From positions 194,897,948-194,961,947 of the forward strand of contig CP136064.1 of assembly GCA_032622095.1 (NCBI GenBank): a stretch of DNA of 64,000 nt, given 5' to 3'. This DNA is from Siphonodentalium dalli. Taxonomy: Eukaryota; Mollusca; Scaphopoda; Gadilida; Siphonodentaliidae. Below the pieces are notes generated by a model. That model made no database searches and had not been told where the DNA came from. It saw nothing but the letters and a program-made list of their open reading frames with translations. Shown piece by piece: positions 1 to 12,247 of the stretch (its first letter is position 1; every line of letters starts with the position of its first letter). Made by a program: the position numbers and the translations under genes.

Positions 1-856
1 GCTTCTTTAAGTTCTGTAACTTGTGCTCCGATCCCTTTGTCGCCTCTCATCCTTATTCACCAACTGTATTTTCTTTATTTGTATTTTGTGTATTGATTGA
101 GGGATAATAAAATATGTTTAAATAAAAATCTAAAGTAGAATATATAGCTGGATTCAGCTAGGTTAGCTGAATACAGCTATTGTAGCTGTATTCTCACATT
201 TGCCAGACATGCCCATATCACATATAAAGTATCAAAAATAGTTTTTATGTGGTGACAATCTGACAGTGACAACGACTCAACTTGCTTCCTCAGTCAGAAT
301 CAGTTATAATTAGGTATATTAGTGATTGGGTGAATTGCTGTAATACAGCCTGTATGCAAATTTACAAAACGAACTTCAGGTTGAGCATTATAATTGAATT
401 AACAGGACTGTATAACAACAAGACTCACCTTCGGTGCCTATATTCTTATGCAATTGTTGTATGTGATGATTGTGTTTGCGTCGAAAAATGGCGACACGTC
501 AGACGAAAACATATTTCGGAAAAGTGTGCGCAAGTTACTGGCGGAGCCATAGACTAAGAATAGAATGCGGAGCTCGGGTAACGTACAATGCGCATGCGTG
601 AATGTTTAGTTTCTATCGGCACAAATTGAACCTCGAATACACAATAGTTGATAGAAACACACACCAAAAATGTTAAAAACCAGACGAGTTGTCCAAACGG
701 GCTCAACTGGACTTTTCGTTTTCTACCTATCATTTGAGCTCTCGCGAACCCGTTTGAACGCTGTTTACAATCGGGCTCGCGGGACAAACGGGCTCGAGCC
801 CGATTAGAAGGTTTAAAGTCTGGAATGTAAGCCCCATTGTAGGCGATTGTTAACTC
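1..856. other. Intergenic, no gene recognised
   Basis: AT-rich sequence. The first ~120 bases, with a stretch reading aacttgtgctccgatc and then several AATAAA-like signals, look like the 3' end of a retroelement; the same short stretch recurs near 28,045 and, diverged, near 35,310. Two open frames of 91 and 104 codons have no recognisable protein features and I do not call them genes. Confidence 0.4.
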
Positions 857-1018
857 ACATACACACACACACCCTCACACACACACACCCTCACACGCAC
901 ACTCACCCTCATCCTCACCCTCACACACACATACACCCTCACACAGACACCCTGGGGTGCACGCACACATACAAACACACACCCCTCACCAACACACGCA
1001 TACACACGCACACACAGA
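857..1018. repeat. CA-rich microsatellite
   Basis: An imperfect (CA)n tract interspersed with CCCTCA and CACGC variants. The histidine/threonine-rich open frame across it is a by-product of the repeat. Confidence 0.9.
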
Positions 1019-1762
1019 GAATACATCACGCTATTGTAGTATCAGTTTATGTTGGAAAATGTATTCATATGCATGTTCATCAGAAAATATATTATGTTCA
1101 TAAGTCCAATTAATGCAGATTCCAGTTATAATTCACCCTGCAAGATAATTAGACACATTATTTTGTTATTAGAGAAAATGTAGCCATACTAATATGTAGA
1201 TTAAATGCTTCCGATCCGGGCGTGCATGCGTCGGTATGAGGCCGATACAGACCCTGGCGCATGCATACGGACCCTGACTTTTATACGGACCACCGAATGT
1301 TACGGACCCTGGCTTATACGGACCTCGGCTTAGACCTCGCTTACAAGGACCCCATACTGATATGGACCTCAATTAAAATATGCAATTTTATTTATATTTT
1401 ACTTTATTCAAATATATTAACATAACATTTTAGGCTTGTGATTGAAGCGATACAATATAATGACACAGCTGGTTTTATCTAGTATCTGTATTTGTTCGAA
1501 TATTTGTCTGTCTTCATGTCCACTATATATAGAAAATAATGAGGTCATCTATAGGACTAATAGAGGTAATATTTACCAGGAATGTAACGGTGTGGTTTAT
1601 AGAACTAGCAAATGTGTCTCTATCTTGATGGCGCGGATGGGATTCGGGGCTCTTTACAAAAATTAATAAAAGAAATATTTGACGTCGGTTACCACAAAAC
1701 ATGTATTTATACCATAATTGCATATGCGGCTGTGGGATAACACCTATTTTGTAAACTTCATC

Positions 1763-1872
1763 TTTACACCCTACTGTGGGTATACAGCTTCCTACTGTGG
1801 GTATAAATTTCTACTGTGGGTGTAAATTTTCAAACGTAATTTCATGTGTTAAACGTTTATACCCATAGTAGA
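1763..1872. repeat. Short direct/inverted repeat around CTACTGTGGGT
   Basis: Three direct copies of a sequence like CTACTGTGGGTRTA are followed by an inverted copy (tttatacccatagtag, 1857-1871). This is a small foldback/MITE-like remnant. I see no gene between 1,020 and 2,690. Confidence 0.5.
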
Positions 1873-2212
1873 ACTACATCGTAGTTAGCAAAATAGTTCC
1901 TATGTCGAATTCGTTTACATTTGGAAGTTGTCATTATATCAGTTAGATATGAGGAAAAATGCCTTCATTTTAATCAAATGTATCTTGCAAGTGTTATATC
2001 AACTAGGAAACAGATGAATGGTAATTCCAAGAGATTGATCGCTCAGAAACAGGCCGACGTCATGACGTAAATATGTGCATCACTACGCGTGACGTACATT
2101 CCTTATAGCGACATGTTTGTGTCCCTATGTGTGTACATACACATTCAATGTAAACAGGTGGGTAGTTGAATTCGCGGAACAAATCAAAAATAATAATTAT
2201 GGCATAAATAAA

Positions 2213-2344
2213 ATACACGCATAGTAGCCGAGAGTACAAATTTTTCACCACTCGTGGTATTGTTAACCACTCGCCAAAAGGCTCGTGGTTAAAACCACAA
2301 TTCCACTCGTGGTGAAAATTTGGTATTCTCGGCTATGCGTGTAT
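2213..2344. repeat. 132-bp near-palindromic hairpin element
   Basis: The left arm (2213 to about 2270, beginning atacacgcatag) is the reverse complement of the right arm (about 2290-2344, ending ctatgcgtgtat). Nested CACTCGTGGT/ACCACGAGTG palindromes fill the centre. It is a foldback MITE without coding capacity; I did not resolve a clear target-site duplication. Confidence 0.75.
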
Positions 2345-2694
2345 TCTATATATACACGTCGTGACACAAATACAAGACAGTGTACCAGACATTTATGACA
2401 TAATACGTTTTACATTTACACTACAATGGATCGATATGTGGTCTAATTCAGGGTCCACTTATAAATACCTGCTATTGGCGTAGCAGAACACAAGTTTTGT
2501 GCCCATGTCATTTCGAATACATTTCATTCAACAAAAGAAGACAATAACGTTAATAATTGAACAACATTATGTAAAGAGTGTGCGATATGTCGCATATCGA
2601 TTTCTGGGTTGAGTGGGTCACAGTGAATAACTCTCCAAAAACATCGCTACGACATGTGTTCAATAACTAAAGATGTATTTAACGCTGGTCATAC

Positions 2695-3360
2695 GTGAAC
2701 TCGCCGGGTGAGGAATCCTCGACAAAAATTTTAGGTATCCACATTGATGAGAACTTGACATTCAATAAGCACATATCAGTAAGCTGCTCGAAAATATCAC
2801 ATGCAATCTACTGCATGAATAAGGTGAAACATTTTTTCCCAAGTAAAGCATTGAAAACATTGTACTATGCACTGATTCAAAGTCACTTAGTTTATGGTAT
2901 CCAAATATGGGGTCATGTTCCGGAAGTCAAGAGAATATTCCTATTACAAAAACGAGCATTGCGTATAATATGCAATAAGAAGTACAGGAGTCAAACAGAT
3001 CCACTCTTTAAAAAAGAGAATATCTTGAAAATACATGACTTACACACTCTAAATTCCTCAATTTTCATGCATGACTGGTGTTATAACCGCCTGCCCGCGT
3101 CTTTTGGAACCATGTACAACAAACGAGCAAAATCAACCACAAGACACCCGAATCCCGCACTGTTAGAACTCCCTAGAACCAAGTGGTCAGGAAAACTACC
3201 CCACCACGCCTTCCCCACAACATGGAACAATATGGAAAAAGCCCATACTGCTTGCCAAAGCAGGCACACATTGAAGAAGCGCTTACAGATAGCAATGCTG
3301 AAAAATTACTCCGAAAATGTACGCTGTAAAAACAAAGGATGTCCCGATTGTGCTCAATAA
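2695..3360 (+). pseudogene. Non-LTR retrotransposon RT C-terminal fragment (CR1/Jockey-like)
   Basis: A 221-codon open frame matching the C-terminal part of a non-LTR reverse transcriptase polyprotein: an ILGIHIDENLTFNKHI segment downstream of the catalytic core, the LYYALIQSHLVYGIQIWG thumb-region motif, then a basic QKRALRIICNKKY stretch and DPLFKKENILKI. EN and RT catalytic motifs lie upstream in an intact element and are missing, so this is a 5'-truncated insertion, as target-primed reverse transcription normally leaves. After the stop comes a short 3' tail with ataatcatagtcata, the same type of tail as the longer copy at 16.5-20.1 kb, so the two are probably one family. The GTG at 2695 is only where the frame opens, not a real start. 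Confidence 0.85.
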
Positions 3361-3552
3361 AAACACGGATAATCATAGTCATACTCGTTGTAGTTATATA
3401 ATCCTAATACTATTCAAATAAGTTTCTTCTCAGCTGCATGTGGACACACGTCGCATTCTCGTTCCTAACATGCCCATATATACTGCCACACATCATAAAT
3501 GTTACCGTACATTATCATGATTTATCTAACGGGACTATTACCATACGTATAG

Positions 3553-3651
3553 GTTATAACCCCCTTGGGTGTCTGTACAAGGAATATAGACCAAAGCTGC
3601 GAAGCAGCTGCGGTCCGTATTCCTTGTACAGACACCCAAGGGGGTTATGAC
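3553..3651. repeat. 99-bp near-perfect palindrome
   Basis: Arms 3553-3586 and 3618-3651 (gttataacccccttgggtg and its complement) pair almost perfectly, and the centre (agctgcgaagcagct) is itself palindromic, so the whole element can fold into one long hairpin with a GAA loop. Confidence 0.85.
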
Positions 3652-3954
3652 ATATTTATAAAACGGTTCACACCCCAAGGCAAACACAATTGAGTCACAT
3701 TATATTCGATGATTACCGAAACAAAAGTCAATTCAATGGATTGCGGTGTTCGCTATAACTCCTGTTGAATAATCAATCAAATGTCCGTTGACAATCGGCT
3801 CACTTGCATGCGTCTGAATTTTTATCAGCATTGATAAACCATTTTGTGTTCGAATTTATACGCTTTATACTGATAACGTGGTTCTTGATGAAAAGAATTA
3901 TTCTTTGTGACAATAAACTGTTTCAGCTGTTTAGGTTATTTCTCACCTTGTTGC

Positions 3955-3990
3955 CATATGGTTATGGTTATGGTTATGGTTATGGTTTAT
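3955..3990 (+). repeat. (TTATGG)n microsatellite
   Basis: About five copies of a GGTTAT hexamer. It differs from the animal telomere repeat TTAGGG and is too short to suggest telomeric origin. Confidence 0.8.
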
Positions 3991-4307
3991 TGGAAATTCC
4001 GCCGTTTATTTAACAGCGCACCCCCATATATATGGGGTAAAATACATGTAAAAGACTGTCTAATAAAAACAAAGCAATGACAGTTCACATGTAGTTCCTA
4101 ACAGGTTTTTTTGGAACACAGCTGGTACAACAGCGCAGAAGGTGAGGCCGAAAGTTCCGAAACAATTTGAGTTGAGTCCAGGATGTTATTGGAGAGCCTG
4201 GAACTGCCCTGAATGTCAAGTCCATCCACCGATCCCTCCAGAGAACATATCACATCGCCCGAACTCTGTACACCAGTGCAAGCTCTTTCATGATGAAGTC
4301 AATGTAT

Positions 4308-4592
4308 AGACGCATATTCAGATCAATCATGTGAACCGCGAAACTCTGTATACCCAGTTCGAAATGAACTCATGACTCGAATAACGCATATTCAGATCAA
4401 CGATCCGCGAAACTCTGTTATACAGAAAAGTACATATAATATAAATAGGCCTATAAATATCACAACAACAAAATACTAGGGTCTCTGTATAAACGCATTT
4501 CAGACCGGAGCGCTGCGAAACTCTGTATCCGAAGCAAAGTATCACGCATATTCAGATCGGCAACATGACTGCGAAACTCTGTATATATAAAA
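4308..4592 (+). repeat. Four-copy diverged direct repeat
   Basis: Four copies of cgcatattcagatc followed, after variable spacing, by gcgaaactctgtat (copies begin near 4311, 4384, 4494 and 4543). No coding potential is seen. Confidence 0.6.
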
Positions 4593-4599
4593 TCCATTC

Positions 4600-6100
4600 T
4601 GATAGAGTTGGTGCATCGCATATCAATGACAAAAGGTCAAAGTTCACGGAAGAAACAGCAGACCAACGATGACACTGCAACGCATAGTTCACACTCCTCA
4701 ACTGCACCAGCAGGATAATATAATGATTGTTCAGTAAAACATAGTTTAAAACAGTTAAAACGCAAAGTTGGAGTAAAACAGTCCGAAGGAACGGCTGGGT
4801 ATAAGAAATGGCGGTCTCCCCTATCTTCGTGGCAATGTGCTGTCGGAGAGAATCGTCGAGACACAAAACACGAGTCGGATCGACAGAGTTCAGGATCGAA
4901 CACGCTGGAAACACTTAGGTCCATGCTTGTCATCATCACAAATGAAATTTACAACATTAAAATACATTCCGCCACGAAACATAAAAGAAAATCCGAGCAG
5001 GCCAGCTCCCGCGTGCCTCCTTCCTCGAACGCCATTAACATATGATTATCGTTCAGAACACAGGATCCAATGTGCCGGTTGTGTTCGGACTCGGAAGTGA
5101 AACTATTGCACATTGCATAAAGTTTGTGTGATGAAATATCACCGGAATTCATAACAAAAGACGTAAGCAAACCTGTGTATAGTGCCTGTATTTTCCGCGC
5201 ACATGCATGTATATGTGAAAAGTTTGTGAAATTTTCGCAATGTACCATTCAAAAGATCATTATTGTGATTATAAGTGATTATTGTGGATTATACATTCGA
5301 AACAGGTTTGGATCTCGTTCAGTTTACTTCCAATCACCCGCCCCTCCCGACAAACCATAACATATTCAACCGAAAGTGTTGGGCCCCCACCCATGCAGAC
5401 CACCCCTATACAGGTATGTCCGCTAATAATGGAATGATCCGTGTCTTAACTTCCCGAGTGACTGGTGCGATCATTATCATGGCGCATTGTTAGAATTTCA
5501 CACCTATCGCTCCGATCTCCTTTCAGCTTACTATCCAATTAATGTCAATTTATGTGTGATATTTAGCTCAAGTCTGTATTTTGGCCCCGTTAAAATACAG
5601 ATTCATACAAGAAATATTGTTCATGAATTGGATCAATTTGATTGGCCGAGGGGTGTGAACCGGTTTATAAACCACCAGATATACATAAACAGATATATAT
5701 ATGTAATATTGATCATTTGAATTATCCCAAAACCTCACTCAACAAAGAGACTTTCCGACGATCCATATAGATTCTCATTCTGTTTACCTATATAAAGATG
5801 GCGGTATCTTTCGCCTGAAACCGTTGTAGCAACAGAAAACAAAATATTTTGTTCCTAATATATACCCATGGAACTGGAACTGGAACTGAAACTGTTAATA
5901 TGTTTTAGATAATTTGAACAGTTCAAAAAATTCCTATGGAAAGATAGTACATCTTCGATCTGATAAATCGTCTGGATTGGCTCACAACCACGACAATACT
6001 CATTTGTGATATGCCCTAAGTACTAGATTCTAAAAAGTTTTATATATGACTATAGTCTGTACCAGTGCGTGGATCTGAAATACAAGCATCTATGCTATTA
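4600..6100. other. Intergenic, no gene recognised
   Basis: Overlapping open frames of 70-120 codons occur on both strands but none shows domain-like composition, splice structure or a recognisable family. A motif near 5,640-5,675 (ggggtgtgaaccggttta) is an inverted copy of one at 3,655-3,685. Confidence 0.4.
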
Positions 6101-6104
6101 CGTA

Positions 6105-6251
6105 TAGTTATACTTGTTTTAGGGGGTAGCAGGAAGACAGCCCGATAGGGCTAAGCTACCCCCCAACAATACACTGTTATAATTTATTATGTATTACTGC
6201 CACTGTGTCATTCGTGTGTATTGTAAATAAACTATCCTATCCTATCCTATC
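6105..6251 (+). mobile_element. 3' end of a non-LTR retrotransposon with (CTATC)n tail
   Basis: A G-rich/C-rich hairpin (gggggtagc ... gctacccccc, about 6121-6165) is followed by an AATAAA-containing stretch and ends in four CTATC units (6232-6251). A 3' hairpin plus short tandem tail is the hallmark of CR1/Jockey-group retrotransposon 3' UTRs. The 3' end of the element at 16.5-20.1 kb has the same architecture, with a hairpin around gacagcataacc. Confidence 0.6.
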
Positions 6252-7430
6252 GCACATCGGGACACTAGGACAGACGGTAGGTGGAAACATTACCATATAT
6301 ATACCCATACAAATTGCTAATTTTCAGATAGTATGCGAGCTCATGTTGCTGATAGATTACTTTTCTAGTAAACAATAACGAAAACGTCGGCATTTAGTAT
6401 AATGGCGTGATGTGTAACACACATTTCCCAAGCATGTGTAAATTTTCGAGTTGAATGGGTCTGCGCGCAATCATCTGTTGGCCTGGGTGCACCTATCACG
6501 CTCATCTTGCAGCACAAATATATCCCACTATGTTCTCATGAACAGCACATTATGTAAAACAGGTCATCCCACAAAATCCCGAGGTAACAAACCCGGGGGT
6601 TGGTACTCGGCGGGAACTCACACAACGGGTTAGCTGAATGTGTTTGAACCACGCACACCAGCGCACACCGGGTTTGGGAACCACGCGCATAGGTTTATTT
6701 CGTGATGTTATGTTCTGTTAAATGAATACTGATCATTGATAATTGCGACTGAAAGGCCTAACTTTGTTTAAAACATACCCCACAAATACGGAAGGCATTT
6801 GATCACGCGTTGAGTAGACATTTGCTAACGTGGTCGGCCCGGTGTGTCCTCTCATTGTTCGTGAATAGGCTAATATGCTTGAGCACTGAGGTGCAATGGG
6901 CGTGTGAATGGAATAATGGAATTCTGCAAAACCTGTGATTGGTCTCATTCAAGGGGGGCTTGGAATTCTGAAGGTGGAACCCCCCAAAAGATACCCTTTA
7001 GCCACGTCCCTGTGTGCAGCTTTTCGAAGTTTTGTTCCATAACATTCCTCGATAACTAATCCATTATCACCATGGACAACCAAACGCTGTTTCCCCATCT
7101 TTAAAACTTCTGGAATTAATTCCTCTCAAAATAACCAGTTTTTGTCAGGGTGTGTGGCACACGTGTGGTCGATAGTTGGCTGTATGGTGCTGAACTTTCA
7201 GACGTGATGTGTCATAATACAACAACGTCGAGATATGTACGTTGTGTGATAAAGCATAGCAGCACATATACATGGATGTTTTGAGTCCACATTCACAGCC
7301 ATATTCGTCAAAAATCGGTTAAACTGAGTTGTGGAGATTCTGCTGGACTGCTCCAGATAAAGTGCTGAACAGGATTTTGAACTGCTGAACTGGGGTGGAC
7401 GCAGGCCAAATGGTTTTCTCGCCATGTATT
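6252..7430. other. Intergenic, no gene recognised
   Basis: No domain, RNA gene or convincing repeat is seen. Scattered open frames are short and of random composition. Confidence 0.35.
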
Positions 7431-7433
7431 TAG

Positions 7434-7673
7434 TTATGGCACATCGATTACAAGACATTTGCACAACATATAAGCCTGGGAAGTGTATGATGCCATTATT
7501 GCTTTGCATCCCCATTCTGCTTCAATACATCTTTCCATGTGATTAGTGAAGTGTGTATCTTGCAAACAATATATAGATCCACCAAGGTTACGAATGTGAT
7601 GGAAAACGTCTCGTCGTTTATCGGTTTGGTTAAGTCCACGGCAGTTCAGAGAAAAAACTTTTATATTACTCAT
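7434..7673 (-). pseudogene. Non-LTR retrotransposon endonuclease N-terminus (L1/Tx1-like)
   Basis: On the minus strand the frame opens with an ATG (7671-7673) and reads through VFSLNCRGLNQTDKRRDVF and IYCLQDTHF. These are the first two conserved blocks of apurinic-type endonucleases (SLNCRGL and QDTHF) of L1/Tx1 elements, where the Asn and Glu/Asp residues bind metal. Reading is lost after about 70 residues, and no RT domain follows on the minus strand down to 7,200. It is a short relic, of a clade distinct from the CR1/Jockey-like copies elsewhere in the window. Confidence 0.75.
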
Positions 7674-8564
7674 TATATATATGCGGGAAATCGGGAAATC
7701 TGGTGATCAGCATTTTACGTGATAACCTGCTGATCAGCTGCTGATTCAGCGTTTTAGGTACTCCCGCATATTGGGGGTGCTGATGTCGTGTGTCTGTCCC
7801 TATTCTCTCGTTTTCTCTCTCGCTCGCTCTCTCTCCCTCAGTTTCTCTCAATCTCCCTCACTCTCATTCTTTCAATATCCCCTGATCGTTCAAAGTTCAT
7901 ATGTACATACAAATCAACTTGGTTCAGTTCCGGGAAGCGAATCCGGGTTATTCCCGATTGATAATCTGGAACTCGGATCATCTGAGGACACTGATTGGTG
8001 TGTATTAATTATTTTGTTTCCTAATTAAGTGCTATGAGATAAAGGGATTAAGGTGTCTGGGCCTTGTATAAACACATTTTAACAAATAGTGAGTCCGGTT
8101 GCATCATGTATATATATCCGTTTCTTTTTCTCCGTCTCTCTCGTTCTTTCATCAGTCCCTGGTCATTCAGAGTGCAGATGTACACACAAATCGATATGGT
8201 TCAAATCATGGAGCTATTTACCTGATTAACCTGGATTCGCTTCCCGGAACTGAACCAAGTCGATTTGTGTGTACATTTGAACTTTGAACAATCAGGGGAT
8301 AACGACATAATGAGAGAGAGAAGGAGAGAGATAGACAGGCAGACAGAAGAGGGAGAGAGAGTGGGAGAGACAGAGACCAGAGTCCCATATTATCAATCGA
8401 GAATAACCCGGATTTGCGTCACGGAACTGAATAAATACGACAAGTATTCACACGCTCCACCTTTTGAATGATCAGGTAAGAACGAGAGAGATAGGCGGGG
8501 GGAGATATAGATACAGACAGACAGACATACAGAGAGATATAGAGTGGGAAAGCGACAGAGAACC

Positions 8565-8565
8565 G

Positions 8566-8624
<59 letters not shown>

Positions 8625-8642
8625 ATCCCTCCCTCCCTCCCT

Positions 8643-8700
<58 letters not shown>

Positions 8701-8761
8701 CTCTGTCTGTCTCTATCTCTCTCTCTCTCCCTCCCCCTCCCCTCTCTCTCTCTCTCTCTCT
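8565..8761 (+). repeat. (CT)n microsatellite with CTCC inserts
   Basis: Two long pure CT runs flank a (CTCC)n segment. This is the longest interruption of the core-unit array. Confidence 0.95.
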
Positions 8762-9534
8762 CATTATTCCCTGGTCGTTCAGAGTGCAGATGTACATACA
8801 AATCGATATGGTTCAACTCAGGGAAGCGAATCCGGGTTATTCTCGATTGATACTATGGGACTCGGTTCTCTGTCGCTTTCCCACTCTATATATAGCCTTA
8901 TGAATGTCTGTGTGTGATGGTGTGTGGGGGTGGGTGTGTGGGTGTGTGTGTGTGTGAGGGTGTGTATGAGGGTGAGAGGGAGGGTGTGTGAGGGTGAGGG
9001 TGTGTGTGTGTGTGTCTCTCTCTCTATCTCTCTCTCTCTGTCTTCGTCTATCTCTCTCTCTCTTTCTTACCTGATCATTCAAAAGGTGGAGCGTGTGCAT
9101 ACCTGTCGTCTTGATTCAGTTCCGTGACGCAAATCCGGATTATTCTCGATTGATAATCTGGGACTCTGGTCTCTGTCTCTCCCACTATCTCTCTCCCTCT
9201 CTGTCTGTCTGTCTCTCTCTCTCTCCTTCATTCTCTCATTCTTTCGTTATCCCCTGATCGTTCAAAGTGCAGATGTACACACAAATCGAGTTGGTTCAGT
9301 TCCGGGAAGCGAAACCAGGTTATTCTCGATTGATAATCTGGAAGTCGGGTGATCTAAGGACACTTATCAGTATTAGTTTGTTTCGTAATTAAGAGCTATG
9401 AGATAAATGGATTAAGGTGTCTGGGCCTTGTATAAACACAATTTAACAAACACTTAGCCGACGCGTGCGTCATGCCGGTATCGCTCTCTCTCTCTCTTTC
9501 TCTCTTTCTATATCTCCCTCTGTTCGTCTCTCTC

Positions 9535-9569
<35 letters not shown>

Positions 9570-9790
9570 ATATCGACATCTCTCGCCTGTCCCTTCATTA
9601 TAGTCCCTGATCGTCCAGAGTGCAGACGTACATACAAATCGACTTGGTTCAGTTCCGGGAAGTGAATCCGGGTTATTCTCGATTGATAATCTGGGACTCG
9701 GGTCATCTAATTTCTATAGATACTTAGTGTTGAATTCATAGCATATTGAGGGAGAAGTTTGCTCTCTGTCCCTTCTATCTCGCCCTCTCT

Positions 9791-9793
<3 letters not shown>

Positions 9794-9871
<78 letters not shown>
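9794..9871 (+). repeat. (CT)n microsatellite
   Basis: About 78 bases of nearly uninterrupted CT. Confidence 0.95.
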
Positions 9872-9873
<2 letters not shown>

Positions 9874-10335
9874 ACCCTCTCTCCCTTTGTATATATGTTT
9901 CTCTTTCTCCCTCTCGCCCATTCTTTCATTATCCCATAATCGTTCCGAGTGTATATATATACAAATCGCCTTGGTTCAGTTCCAGGAAGCGAATCCGGGT
10001 TATTCTCCTTTGATAATCTGGAACTCGGGTATCTAAATAAAATGGCAAGGTACTTATTGTTGAATCATATGAACTGAACCAAGGCGATTTGTTCGTACAT
10101 CTGCACTCTGAACGATCAGGAGTTAATGAATGAATGGGAAAGAGTGCTGGAGAGGGAGAGAGAGAGAGAGTAACAGACAGCCATACAGAGTGTGAGAGAT
10201 ATACATAGACTCGAGTCTCAGAGAATAACCCGGATTTGCGTTCCGGAACTGAATCAAGACGACAGGTATGCATATACGTGCTGCCTTTCGAATGATCAGA
10301 GGCTAACGAAAGAACGAGAGAGATATATATAGATA

Positions 10336-10339
10336 GAGC

Positions 10340-10434
<95 letters not shown>
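10336..10434 (+). repeat. (GA)n microsatellite
   Basis: About 100 bases of GA repeat, the complement of the CT tracts, associated with an inverted copy of the core unit. Confidence 0.95.
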
Positions 10435-10436
<2 letters not shown>

Positions 10437-10659
10437 ACGAGACAAGTGACCCAGTCCGGGATTAACAATCGAGAACCATCCGAACTCACTTGAGCCAGTC
10501 GTCTGCATGTTTGCAACCATTGGGAAGCCCGGATTCGTGGCTAGGGCCTCTATCTAGCTGATAACGTCACAAACAACGGTGATATAATGCGAAAATGCCA
10601 CATAATAGTGATTTAAAGCAATATAAGAAAGTGGGTCGGATCAGGAATCCGGGAAAAAG

Positions 10660-11520
10660 CACTTTTGCGGCCAAATCAAGATCCGGATCCGGAATCCGGG
10701 TTAAAGTTAGTCCCATCATTTGTCCCACTCTGTCACAATTAAGGGTTACTACCGGGAGGCAGATAATCACCAGAAAGATTATATAAACTTGTGTAACGTC
10801 TATCCCGCTCTGTCCCAAGGGTTATACTATTGGGACACAGATAACGACGAGAAATCAAATATTTTCTAGAAGTTGCTGTAATGTTTGTCCTACTCTGTCC
10901 CAAGTAAAGGGTTACTACTGGGACGCAGATAACGGTGAGAAATAAAATCACCTCTATAAGAGTATGTAACGCTTGTATCGCTCTGTCCCAACGGTGACAC
11001 CTGGGACTCAGATAACGACGAGAAATAAAATCATTTCTAGAAGTTGCTGTAACGTTTGTCCCGCTCTGTCCCAAGGTTTACTACTGCATGCATGGGATGC
11101 AGATAACGATGAGAAATAAAAACAATGCTATAAACTTCTGTAACGTCTGTCCCTCTCTGTCCCAAGGGTTAATACTGGGACACAGATTTCGATGAGAAAT
11201 AAAATCACCTCTATAAGATTATGTAACGCTTGTATCGCTCTGTCCCAAGGGTTACTACTGGACGCAGATAATGATGAGAAATAAAATCACTTCTATAAGT
11301 TGCTGTAACGTCTGTACCGCTCTGTCCCAAGGGTTATTACTGGGACGGAGATAACGATGATAAATAAAAACGATTCTACAAACTTATGTAACGTCTTCCA
11401 GGTCTGTCCCAAGGGTTTCTACTGGGACCCAGATAAAGATGAAAAATAAAAAAATCTTCTATCAGCTTTTGTAACGCATGTCCCGCTCTGTCCCAAGGCT
11501 TTCTACATGGGACAAAAAAC
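10660..11520 (+). repeat. ~85-bp minisatellite, about ten copies
   Basis: The unit contains ctctgtcccaaggg, ttactactgggac, cagataacgatgagaaataaaa and tgtaacgtctgtcc. The ctgtcccaa element recurs near 10,811, 10,894, 10,984, 11,066, 11,155, 11,241, 11,323, 11,404 and 11,488, a spacing of about 82-90 bp. The array ends about 0.7 kb upstream of the NADSYN1 start codon. Confidence 0.9.
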
Positions 11521-11529
11521 ATAACCCCA

Positions 11530-12233
11530 TAACTTTCTGCTCACGGTTCTTGCCATATATGCTCAATCTTTGTTAGAAGCTATAAAAATAAAGTCAAAGC
11601 CCATGACCCCAAACAATTAAGGTTATCAACAGATTGCCATCCGCATGAAACATGTGTTGCAGAATAAATAGTCCAAGTACACATATATTAGCTTTGCAGC
11701 GATAAAATATTGTATAGGTCAGCCAAACAGCAATATATAATTCAATGATGTCTCCTGTACATATTTTGATAACTTAAGAGTGTCATGAGATATTTTATAT
11801 TTTATATATTTATACAAATATTAAATCTAAACTGACAACACACACCGTCATTATTATATATTAATTAAATTCATTGACTCTCGATGACTAAAATCGTTTT
11901 CTTTACATTATCGCCTATATCTGAGTCCCGAATCAAGAAATAAATATTTACAATTGGGCGTATTTCAGATGATGTTTTCTATGGAGTGGTACGGTAGGTT
12001 TGTTTGGAATTTTCGGCGATGTATGTGAATGCTACATTCCTACAGTGGCTGAATTCTAACTTAACAGTTTAACGCAACTGAACAAGTCTATAATATGTCT
12101 TTAAGACGCAGTGTATGTCTCATGTCCATGTTGTAGCATATATTCAGAGCACAGAAGCTGTTGTTTGTTGATTACAGATCTTATGAAAAACAATGATTTT
12201 GTTGCAACTAAATTATCCTAAATATCTTTCCAG
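11530..12233 (+). promoter_or_regulatory. Presumed NADSYN1 5' region
   Basis: No coding sequence is seen. A polypyrimidine-AG (tatctttccag, ending 12,233) lies 14 bases before the NADSYN1 ATG. It looks like a 3' splice site, implying an untranslated first exon and the promoter somewhere upstream. I cannot place the transcription start from sequence alone. Confidence 0.35.
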
Positions 12234-12247
12234 CAAAAGAAACCAAG

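Larger units (their letters stand above)
7690..10515. repeat. Array of ~85-bp core units alternating with CT/GA tracts
   Basis: A conserved core (...gatcgttcaaagtgcagatgtac..., then ggttcagttccgggaagcg, then ttattctcgattgataatc) recurs about a dozen times, separated by (CT)n tracts. Copies on the + strand lie near 7,880, 8,160, 8,770, 9,075, 9,255, 9,605 and 9,930. Inverted copies near 8,230, 8,400, 10,075 and 10,215 have (GA)n instead. A second ~60-bp unit (gctatgagataaa ... ggccttgtataaacaca) occurs at about 8,030-8,090 and 9,400-9,450, so a ~1.4-kb segment was also duplicated. Ser/Leu- or Arg/Glu-rich open frames here are repeat artefacts. Confidence 0.8.

Noticed and set aside
3955-3990. 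Telomere-like repeat
   Set aside because: The unit is GGTTAT, not TTAGGG, and only about five copies occur amid ordinary sequence.
8393-10520. Ser/Leu- and Arg/Glu-rich ORFs up to 195 codons
   Set aside because: Direct translation of (CT)n and (GA)n tracts.
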